A DNA stretch of 5,289 nt from Caldifarciminota bacterium (lineage in GTDB: Bacteria; Hydrothermota; Tepidihabitantia; B3-TA06; JALVRC01), in assembly GCA_027025255.1 (NCBI GenBank), contig JALVRC010000086.1:1-5289 (forward strand). Direction: 5' to 3'. Shown here piece by piece: positions 1-5,289 of this stretch. Under the pieces are notes generated by a model that was given only the letters and a program-made list of their open reading frames with translations, was not told where the DNA came from and ran no database searches. Every line of letters begins with the position of its first letter. Position 1 is the stretch's first letter. The position numbers and the translations under genes were made by a program.

Positions 1-2
1 AC

Positions 3-30
3 TTGACATGGTTTGGTTTTTGGGTGTAAT
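3..30 (+). promoter_or_regulatory. Sigma70-like promoter for the MNT gene
   Basis: A perfect -35 hexamer TTGACA lies at 3-8 and a five-of-six -10 hexamer TGTAAT at 25-30, with a 16-base spacer. Transcription would start near base 37 and leave an untranslated leader of about 34 bases before the ATG at 71. No strong Shine-Dalgarno sequence lies in that leader. A promoter directly in front of the gene suggests the MNT is first in its transcription unit. This rests on sequence match alone. Confidence 0.45.
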
Positions 31-70
31 TGTTGAATGAAAAGCAAAAACAAACGAACGATTTAGTGCA

Positions 71-400
71 ATGGCTAAAAGAAAAATTATAAAAATAAAA
101 AAAGCTTTAATAGAATTACTTAAAGAAATAGGAATAACGGTTGATAAAATAATCATTTTCGGCTCTTATGCAAAAGAGGAGAAAGAAGATAGCGACGTTG
201 ATATAATTGTTGTCTCAAAAGCATTCAGGAATAAAGATATATTTGATATTGTTTATTTAACAAAAGATATCCATTGGAATTTAATTGAAAAGGTTATGAA
301 GCCCTTTGATATTGTATATTATTCTGACATAGAATGGGAAAAGGGACATTCCTTGATAATAAATGAAGCCAAAGAAAAAGGTGAAATTATCTATGGATAA
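71..400 (+). CDS. Minimal nucleotidyltransferase (MNT) domain protein, likely HEPN/MNT-type antitoxin
   Basis: This 109-residue protein is essentially one minimal nucleotidyltransferase domain of the DNA polymerase beta superfamily. A lysine-rich N-terminal helix (about 1-20) leads into the strand KIIIFGS. The signature GS-x9-DxD is complete: G31, S32, D42 and D44. A third likely metal-binding acid is D80 in the strand PFDIVYY. All catalytic positions therefore look intact. In known type VII toxin-antitoxin pairs, MNT proteins of this size transfer AMP from ATP to a tyrosine of a partner HEPN ribonuclease and silence it; that role here is inferred from the family. The ATG at 71 is the only good start, because an in-frame TGA lies at 38-40 and the next Met is far into the fold. 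The ribosome site is weak. No intact HEPN gene follows, though a possible remnant begins at the overlapping ATG at 393. A stand-alone nucleotidyltransferase with another target is possible. Confidence 0.88.
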   Translation: MAKRKIIKIKKALIELLKEIGITVDKIIIFGSYAKEEKEDSDVDIIVVSKAFRNKDIFDIVYLTKDIHWNLIEKVMKPFDIVYYSDIEWEKGHSLIINEAKEKGEIIYG

Positions 401-451
401 ATAAGAGGTAAAAGATCTATGCATACAGCAGCAGATTGAGATACTCATACC
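393..451 (+). pseudogene. Possible decayed remnant of a HEPN partner gene
   Basis: An ATG at 393-395 overlaps the last eight bases of the MNT gene, the coupling geometry common for a following HEPN gene. In that frame the translation is MDK, stop, EVKDLCIQQ. Shifting frame near 431 gives AAD, stop, DTHT. Joined, this gives the pattern MDK.EVKD..IQQA..DTHT, resembling the usual N-terminus of HEPN proteins (EV..W...A..D...A). It would need at least one nonsense change at 402-404, one frameshift and a second stop at 437-439. Nothing recognisable as the catalytic RxxxxH region follows. The match is short and by eye, so it may be chance. Confidence 0.28.
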
Positions 452-515
452 CTGAATAACAATTTGGATTTAATATTCCTGTTTTAGTAGATTATTTTTG
501 ATAAATAAGGGAGAC

Positions 516-541
516 TAGACATTGCATCTTTACTGTATAGT
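516..541 (+). promoter_or_regulatory. Weak candidate promoter for the small membrane protein gene
   Basis: TAGACA at 516-521 matches the -35 consensus at five of six bases, and TATAGT at 536-541 matches the -10 consensus at five of six. The spacer is only 14 bases, shorter than the usual 16-18, so activity would be poor unless an activator helps. It sits inside the 197-base gap between the two plus-strand genes, where a separate promoter for the second gene would be expected. A start of transcription here would place the 547-561 hairpin near the 5' end of the message. Confidence 0.2.
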
Positions 542-546
542 ATTTT

Positions 547-561
547 AGCATGTATCATGCT
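547..561 (+). terminator. Hairpin with short T run; weak terminator or leader structure
   Basis: A perfect six-base inverted repeat AGCATG/CATGCT (547-552 and 556-561) surrounds a three-base loop TAT, and TTTT runs over 561-564. It lies about 147 bases after the MNT stop and 36 bases before the membrane protein start. It could weakly end transcription from the MNT promoter, or be a structured element in the leader of the next gene. The stem and T run are short for an efficient intrinsic terminator. Confidence 0.28.
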
Positions 562-585
562 TTTGAGGTGAGGTAATTTTTAAAC

Positions 586-593
586 AAAGGAGG
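586..593 (+). promoter_or_regulatory. Near-perfect Shine-Dalgarno sequence
   Basis: AAAGGAGG ends four bases before the ATG at 598. It is a full match to the anti-Shine-Dalgarno core, with slightly tight spacing, and it fixes the start of the membrane protein gene. It contrasts with the MNT gene, which has almost no ribosome site, suggesting that the membrane protein is translated much more strongly per message. Confidence 0.85.
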
Positions 594-597
594 AAAA

Positions 598-915
598 ATG
601 AATCATATATTAATTGCTTTAGCAATTGGGATAATCGCAGGAATAATTGATGTTATTCCGATGATAATTCAAAAAATGGACAAATACGCAAATCTTTCCG
701 CGTTTACACACTGGCTTGTCCTTGGATTAATAATTCCATTTGTTTCCTGGGGCATAGCACCCTGGATAAAAGGGTTGATTATCGGTGAAATTTCAGCAAT
801 ACCTATACTGTTTCTTGTGGCTACAAATGACAGGAAAGCAATTTTTCCCATAACAATAATGTCTGCTATTCTCGGTATTGCAGTAGCGATTGCTGGTAGT
901 ATACTTATCAGATAA
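598..915 (+). CDS. Small four-helix integral membrane protein, function unknown
   Basis: This 105-residue protein is almost entirely hydrophobic, with four likely membrane helices at about 3-24, 36-57, 58-76 and 81-103. Helix 1 carries an acidic residue and a proline (D18, P21), and helix 3 carries E63 and P69; H38 lies at the start of helix 2. The segments GIIAGIIDVIPMI (11-23) and GLIIGEISAIPIL (59-71) share six of 13 identities plus several conservative pairs, suggesting duplication of a two-helix unit. Loop charges (K26 and K29, then R79 and K80) put both helix-1/2 and helix-3/4 loops in the cytoplasm by the positive-inside rule, with both termini outside. The start is set by the strong ribosome site. 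I do not recognise a named family; it looks like a conserved protein rather than a chance reading frame. It has no partner in the window and converges on the A2M gene. A small transporter subunit or membrane anchor are possibilities only. Confidence 0.82.
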   Translation: MNHILIALAIGIIAGIIDVIPMIIQKMDKYANLSAFTHWLVLGLIIPFVSWGIAPWIKGLIIGEISAIPILFLVATNDRKAIFPITIMSAILGIAVAIAGSILIR

Positions 916-941
916 AAAGTATCATTTTAAATCAATTTAAC

Positions 942-956
942 TGGTTCATTGAACCA
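942..956. terminator. Inverted repeat between convergent genes
   Basis: TGGTTC (942-947), loop ATT, GAACCA (951-956) is a perfect six-base inverted repeat that covers the TGA stop of the A2M gene (946-948). A second AT-only inverted repeat, TTAAAT/ATTTAA, lies at 927-940. The convergent genes are only 30 bases apart, so a shared terminator is expected hereabouts. Neither strand has a proper T run directly after the stem, so this is a weak intrinsic terminator at best. Confidence 0.25.
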
Positions 957-3900
957 ATATTATCTTCTCCTTTGAATTGCCTTTGTATTCAGGGAAATAC
1001 ATCATTGACAGTCGTGCTGGCATTACATGGTACCTACCCTTAAGATAAGGTGTAATTATATAACTCAGACTGCTCTCATCAAAGTATCTAAAAAAGAATA
1101 CAACCTTATCCTTATAATCTTCCCTTGATGACCACCAATATGAATAATAGTATTCTTCCTCTTCATCCTCTTCTTCAAGTGTTTGCTGCAGTGGTTGAAA
1201 ACCTGAAGGGATAGGGTCCTCAAGAACAATATATTCATAATTATCATAATCATCACTGGAAACAGTAAGAACGACCTTAATCCTGTCTCCTATATGAACA
1301 GGCCCGTTTAATGGTTCTTCTACATATGTCTGAGCCTTGCTATCATACTTTAGAACATAGTATTCACGACTAACATACAGATGGTTTGCATGGTCTTTAA
1401 TATTCTCATCCTTTGTATAGTATGAAGCTGAAACATCCAAAAATAGCCTTCCTTTGCTCTTTACCTCAATTGTATTGCGTCCCTTTGAAATAAAGTTATA
1501 AGATAATGTGTCTCTTTGAGATATATCTGCAACTGATTTACCATTAACAACAATATTAACACTCTCCTGACCATGTTCAGAAGGATATTTATCAAGATAC
1601 CTCAACAATGCGAGTATACCGAGTGCAGTATCCTTTGTTGAATACCATTTACCATGGCTAAATGTGGATATGAGATAATATACAATCTTATCCAGGGTCT
1701 GTTTACTCTCTTTAAACTTTATAAGGAACATTAATACACGTGCTGTAGCCTCAAAAGGATTCCCATACCATGAATACCTTGCTCCACTTTCCCAGTGTAG
1801 CTTATCTCCTTTTACTATTGCCCTATCAAGAATAAGCTTTCTTATAATGCCTGCTCTATGTCTATCATTAACAGATAAGTATATCTCTCCAAGCATGGCA
1901 AGACTATACATGGAAAGCCTATCAAACTGAATACCTTTCAAAAATCTAAAAATCTTCCTTTTACTAAATGAGTATGTATACAGAGCATTAACAAAATCAT
2001 TCCCCTTTTTACCTGAGTAACCTTTTAAATATTCCTCTAAATAATTAAATCCCTCAAGGAACACGCTGTTATCTATTTTATACCCAAGACGCTTTGCGTA
2101 GAGTAATCCGTAAAGAGCATATGCAGTCATTCTTGAAGACGAATTATCATTCATCCACCAACCCCATCCTCCATCTTCGTGCTGATAAGCTATAAGCCTT
2201 GAGAGGCCCTTGCGCACCATATCATCTATTTCTTTTCTATGCTCCTTAACACCATCAAGTATTTCAACAGCCACAAGATCTGGTAAAAATTTAGACAGTG
2301 TTTGCTCTACACAACCATAAGGATATCCTTTCAGGTAATTTATTGCGGAAAGAACAATTTTTTCAGGTGATGACACTGGATTTACATATAAAGAGATAAG
2401 AGAGCCTTTTTCCACCTCAAGCTTCTTTCTATAGGTACCTGACACCAGACCACCTATTGAGCTAACGACCTTAAGTCCATGAGGCAGAACCGGAATTGTC
2501 TTCTCAATACCATCACTGTACTGCCCGCTTTTTGCAGTAAAAACAGCCTTTACTGTACCCTCTCCTGTAATTCTCACTGGCAATTCAAAAATAGCCCTGT
2601 CCTCAAAAAAGGTTAATCTTCTATGGCCCTCTTTCTTATTTATAGGACCTGTAAACCTGTAGTTAAAATCAACATTGGAAAGATTGTCATTTGCTTTTTT
2701 CTCTACTATAACCTTAAGAATAAGGCTATCCCTCTCAGTGAAAAACTGAGGGAGAACAGGTCGCAAAAGAAAATCCTTAGTAGCAAGAATCTCGTATTTA
2801 CAATCACCCACCTCTGTTTTTTTACTAACCCCTACAACACGGGCAACCCATGTTGTTAGATTATCAGGTAGAACTACATCTACACTTGCTTTCCCTTTTT
2901 TCAACTTAATGTTGCCCTTATAAAAGGCAACATCCTTGAACAAATTCCTTATTGTTATATCACCCTCTCCCTTATACGCTGCAACAACCTCCTTGCCTTT
3001 CTCTTTACTGAAAAGCTCTTCCCTGTCAGAAGAATAGAAGGAAGAATACGTTGATACAAATGTACTGATTTGATTGTAATCCATTTTATAGAAGAAATCA
3101 TAAATAGGCGATGAAAATTCACTACTTATACCATATATAGCCTTATCCACAAGAGCAAAAGAGAGCTCTGCAGAAGGCTTTTTACCTTTTACTGTTTGAG
3201 CAAATATTAAAAATCTTACACTATCTCCTGGATGATAGGTCTTCTTTTCAGTTTTAACTAATAGCTTTAACCTTGAAATATCACTATCTATATAAAAATG
3301 CTCCTCAGCCGAAAAATGATTCTTATATTTTACTCCATTTACACTAAGAAAGAAATCCGGCCCATACATTTTTTTGGCATTTTCCTCAAAATCAAGTATA
3401 TAACCATGTGAACGCAGAACAAAAGACTTAAGAATATTCTCTCTTTCTATTGTTATCCATAGATACATATTCTTCTCAGGTGTTAATATTTTAAGTTTCA
3501 TTTTCTCTTTACTCATAAAATTCTTCTTATCTGAAATTATCTTTAGCCCCTGACCATAAGAATAGCTATAATCACTTACCCAGAACCAGCTTTCATCAAC
3601 CCAGAGATCTTTTCCATGCTTTGTACTTGCAACAATTTTATAACTCCCTCCTGTTGTTGGAGTAAATTGTATATGGGCAAGACCTGAATCACAATAAACA
3701 TCCCCTTTATACACCATCATTTTTTTTGCATTATTGAAAATCTCTACATGAGCCTTTCCTGAGGTAAGTTTCCCACTCAAAACATCCGTTAAATATATAC
3801 TTGCCCTTAAAGGAGTATTTAACTTTACCAGAAAACTCTTAAGTTTAAGTTCAACTTTTTTCTTAGACCTAAAAACATCAACACTATAATTTTTATTAAC

Positions 3901-5289
3901 AACGATGTTTGAAGCATCACTTATATCTATCTCAAATCTGTATGAAAATCTGTTATTCTCCTCATTATCAAGATTTATCGGATAAACAACAGTAAGTGTT
4001 CCGTTTTTAAATGTTTTTTCTACCTTACCAAGAAAATCCTCGTAGAAATAATAATAATCAAACTTATATATGTTTATCACTGCTTTACCTTGCTTTACCT
4101 TTCCCCCATAGTAGTAGCGAGCACTTATCTTAAGCCTTATAGTATCACCATTAAAATATTTTTCTTTGCCTTTTTTGACGTGTATTTCAAACTCTGGCTT
4201 TATATACTCCTGAACCAAAAAATCAGTATATTCATAAGTATCCTCTTTATCAATATAAATAGAATAAACACCTGTAACAGCATTATCAGGTAAGTACAGA
4301 GAATCAACAGCAGTTCCAAAATCATTTGTAATAACAGTGTCTCTTAAAACAACCTTATCCCTCGAATCATAAACAGCAAGAGGTAGTTTTTCATGTCCAC
4401 AAACAACATATCTACCATTTCTGAACACTCTGCTAATCACTTTTATATATACCCATTGTTGAGGTCTATAGGCTGGTCTTTCTGTATAGATATACCTCTT
4501 CCAGCGCTCCCCAGAATTATACCTGTAAATAGAAATAAGAGCCATATTACCTTTATTGTCTCTTGCAAAAATATAATTTTTTCTGTCCAATCTTGAAGAT
4601 GAGATAACCGCAAGTCCATTATGATCCGAACGTACCTTATAAACATGCTTATGTTTATCCTTTATGTAAAACAGGGTATTAGGTACAGGTTCACCAGTAT
4701 TTATATTGAACATCATTAAATCTAATTTGTCAGCACCTTCTTTAACAATAAGCATTCTATTGCTAACTATTAATGGGACATAAACTACATGATTGCCGTA
4801 TGACGCCTCTAAAATATAGGTTCCTTGCGGCAGAGGAGATAAATTTAAATTTGAATAAGCATACCGTTTGTTCTGTAAAATCTTTTTCTCCTTTCGCAAA
4901 AGCCTATATCCTTTTAATGGAAAAGGATGATAATCCATTTTAACAGCTTTTTTGAACCTTAGATTACTTTCTAATTCAGGAGAAGATAAACCAAGAAACC
5001 TCTTCATACGATTTCTAAAATCATACGTTGTTATATCCCTTAAATAATACCTGCTGTAAAGCCTTAACCTTTTATACAAATCATTGTACAGCCAGGAGGA
5101 CAAAGGCCTCTCTTGCATGTAAGGCTTATCAATAGAAAAAGGATTTTTTTGTTTTAGAAAGAAATCTACAGGGTTATCCACTTTATATATTCTTATATAT
5201 AAATATCCGACATCAAATGTCTCAGCATAAAACTCTATTTTCTTTCCTGGTTCGTATGTATTATTGGTTCTTATATATATATATGGAAC
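946..5289 (-). CDS. Bacterial alpha-2-macroglobulin with thioester motif, N-terminus beyond the window
   Basis: This is a large protease-trapping protein, at least 1,447 residues (numbered from the window edge). Family knowledge: a protease cuts the bait region, the protein collapses around it, and a Cys-Gln thioester covalently captures it; bacterial forms guard the periplasm. Visible landmarks: a first macroglobulin domain (NNTYEPGKKI..., about 7-17, then YKVDNPVDFF at about 35-44); YTERPAYRP at 268-276, the usual bacterial YxxDRPxYRP motif; the bait-region domain from about 581, ending ALVDKAIYGI at 712-721; a likely bait stretch at 736-781; LPDNLTTW at 807-814; a helical thioester domain at about 971-1241 with CVEQ at 993-996, GGWGWW at 1040-1045 and STKDTA from 1217; and a C-terminal domain with EDPIPSGF at 1357-1364. 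Only four cysteines are visible. The frame is open to base 5289, so the GTG at 5181 is internal and the signal peptide or lipobox is not visible. E. coli YfhM (about 1,650 residues) is the best-known relative; its neighbour pbpC is not downstream here, where a convergent gene lies. Confidence 0.95.
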   Translation of the reverse strand, partial: VPYIYIRTNNTYEPGKKIEFYAETFDVGYLYIRIYKVDNPVDFFLKQKNPFSIDKPYMQERPLSSWLYNDLYKRLRLYSRYYLRDITTYDFRNRMKRFLGLSSPELESNLRFKKAVKMDYHPFPLKGYRLLRKEKKILQNKRYAYSNLNLSPLPQGTYILEASYGNHVVYVPLIVSNRMLIVKEGADKLDLMMFNINTGEPVPNTLFYIKDKHKHVYKVRSDHNGLAVISSSRLDRKNYIFARDNKGNMALISIYRYNSGERWKRYIYTERPAYRPQQWVYIKVISRVFRNGRYVVCGHEKLPLAVYDSRDKVVLRDTVITNDFGTAVDSLYLPDNAVTGVYSIYIDKEDTYEYTDFLVQEYIKPEFEIHVKKGKEKYFNGDTIRLKISARYYYGGKVKQGKAVINIYKFDYYYFYEDFLGKVEKTFKNGTLTVVYPINLDNEENNRFSYRFEIDISDASNIVVNKNYSVDVFRSKKKVELKLKSFLVKLNTPLRASIYLTDVLSGKLTSGKAHVEIFNNAKKMMVYKGDVYCDSGLAHIQFTPTTGGSYKIVASTKHGKDLWVDESWFWVSDYSYSYGQGLKIISDKKNFMSKEKMKLKILTPEKNMYLWITIERENILKSFVLRSHGYILDFEENAKKMYGPDFFLSVNGVKYKNHFSAEEHFYIDSDISRLKLLVKTEKKTYHPGDSVRFLIFAQTVKGKKPSAELSFALVDKAIYGISSEFSSPIYDFFYKMDYNQISTFVSTYSSFYSSDREELFSKEKGKEVVAAYKGEGDITIRNLFKDVAFYKGNIKLKKGKASVDVVLPDNLTTWVARVVGVSKKTEVGDCKYEILATKDFLLRPVLPQFFTERDSLILKVIVEKKANDNLSNVDFNYRFTGPINKKEGHRRLTFFEDRAIFELPVRITGEGTVKAVFTAKSGQYSDGIEKTIPVLPHGLKVVSSIGGLVSGTYRKKLEVEKGSLISLYVNPVSSPEKIVLSAINYLKGYPYGCVEQTLSKFLPDLVAVEILDGVKEHRKEIDDMVRKGLSRLIAYQHEDGGWGWWMNDNSSSRMTAYALYGLLYAKRLGYKIDNSVFLEGFNYLEEYLKGYSGKKGNDFVNALYTYSFSKRKIFRFLKGIQFDRLSMYSLAMLGEIYLSVNDRHRAGIIRKLILDRAIVKGDKLHWESGARYSWYGNPFEATARVLMFLIKFKESKQTLDKIVYYLISTFSHGKWYSTKDTALGILALLRYLDKYPSEHGQESVNIVVNGKSVADISQRDTLSYNFISKGRNTIEVKSKGRLFLDVSASYYTKDENIKDHANHLYVSREYYVLKYDSKAQTYVEEPLNGPVHIGDRIKVVLTVSSDDYDNYEYIVLEDPIPSGFQPLQQTLEEEDEEEEYYYSYWWSSREDYKDKVVFFFRYFDESSLSYIITPYLKGRYHVMPARLSMMYFPEYKGNSKEKIILVQ
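1132..1176 (-). other. Acidic/aromatic loop in the A2M C-terminal domain
   Basis: These codons encode EEEDEEEE followed by YYYSYWW (residues about 1372-1386 from the window edge). The DNA is a low-complexity GAA/GAG tract. The stretch sits between EDPIPSGF and the conserved VVFFF strand, where other bacterial A2Ms have a variable loop. It is likely a surface loop and could bind cations or a partner; that function is a guess. Confidence 0.7.
2302..2313 (-). other. Thioester motif CVEQ of the A2M
   Basis: The codons encode Cys-Val-Glu-Gln (residues 993-996 from the window edge) after KGYPYG. Cys and Gln at this spacing form the internal beta-cysteinyl gamma-glutamyl thioester in A2M and complement proteins. 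Its presence separates this protein from thioester-lacking relatives such as E. coli YfaS and predicts covalent trapping. Confidence 0.93.
2947..3084 (-). other. Probable bait region of the A2M
   Basis: The stretch between the ALVDKAIYGI strand and the conserved IRNLFKDVAFYKGNI segment is where bacterial A2Ms carry the bait. It is rich in Ser, Tyr, Lys and Glu and low in conserved motifs, for example SSDREELFSKEKGKEV. Several Lys and Arg residues would make it open to trypsin-like proteases. The boundaries are approximate. Confidence 0.55.
4081..4100. repeat. Exact 10-base tandem duplication within the A2M gene
   Basis: TGCTTTACCT occurs twice in direct succession. The unit is not a multiple of three, so the copies are read in different frames (within GKVKQGKAV), yet the long reading frame is intact. 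It may be chance in an AT-rich, lysine-rich gene. Confidence 0.6.

Noticed and set aside
37..66. Nine-codon frame MKSKNKRTI ahead of the MNT gene
   Set aside because: It has no ribosome site, begins at the predicted transcription start and is too short to support.
531..542. TACTGTATAGTA, resembling half of a LexA (SOS) box
   Set aside because: The right half ACAG is missing, so it does not match CTGT-N8-ACAG; the similarity is to the AT-rich middle only.
550..576. Eight-codon possible leader peptide MYHAFEVR over the hairpin
   Set aside because: There is no ribosome site and no run of regulatory codons, so nothing supports translation or attenuation.
669..851. 60-codon reading frame on the minus strand
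   Set aside because: It lies entirely opposite the membrane protein gene, has no ribosome site and encodes nothing recognisable.
1065..1256. 63-codon minus-strand frame overlapping the 3' part of the A2M gene
   Set aside because: It is an out-of-frame shadow of conserved A2M coding sequence, including the low-complexity acidic tract.
2623..2859. 78-codon plus-strand frame
   Set aside because: It is antisense to conserved A2M coding sequence, lacks a start signal and looks like a composition artefact.
4090..4646. Three 67-codon frames on both strands
   Set aside because: All lie within the A2M gene in other frames, with no ribosome sites or recognisable motifs.
5179..5181. GTG as the start codon of the A2M protein
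   Set aside because: The frame is open upstream and encodes family-typical N-terminal domain sequence, so the GTG is an internal valine.

Overview
The window is AT-rich bacterial-looking DNA using the standard code (TGA acts as a stop). It carries three genes. Two small plus-strand genes on the left face one very large minus-strand gene, which fills about 80% of the window and runs off the right edge. The large gene encodes a thioester-containing alpha-2-macroglobulin (A2M) of the bacterial type. Such proteins are normally secreted or lipid-anchored in the periplasm, so a Gram-negative-type (diderm) bacterium is the most likely source. The protein is rich in Lys, Tyr and Ile, which fits a low-GC genome. 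I cannot name the phylum; an uncultivated low-GC lineage would fit, but that is a guess.

Layout. Bases 1-70 hold a good sigma70-like promoter (TTGACA-N16-TGTAAT). Bases 71-400 encode a 109-residue minimal nucleotidyltransferase (MNT), the class that usually pairs with a HEPN protein in type VII toxin-antitoxin modules. No intact HEPN gene follows. A start codon overlaps the MNT stop, and the sequence after it, read across one in-frame stop and one frameshift, resembles a decayed HEPN N-terminus (about 393-451). The rest of the 401-597 gap has a short hairpin followed by four T's, a weak possible promoter and a near-perfect Shine-Dalgarno sequence. Bases 598-915 encode a 105-residue, probably four-helix membrane protein of unknown function with signs of internal duplication. 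Thirty bases later the A2M gene ends in the opposite direction, with a small inverted repeat over its stop codon.

The A2M gene stays open to base 5289. The first start-like codon inside the window, a GTG at 5181, is not the true start: the 36 codons before it encode recognisable A2M N-terminal sequence. At least 1,447 residues are visible, from the first macroglobulin domain to the C-terminal domain, including the CVEQ thioester motif. Only the signal peptide or lipobox and a few more residues are probably missing.

The genes show no obvious joint function. The MNT and the membrane protein share a strand but are separated by 197 bases, and the A2M gene is convergent with both. I did not find a convincing new multi-gene system. 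The points most worth checking are the possible broken HEPN/MNT pair, the duplicated membrane protein with buried acidic residues, and the acidic/aromatic loop near the A2M C-terminus.
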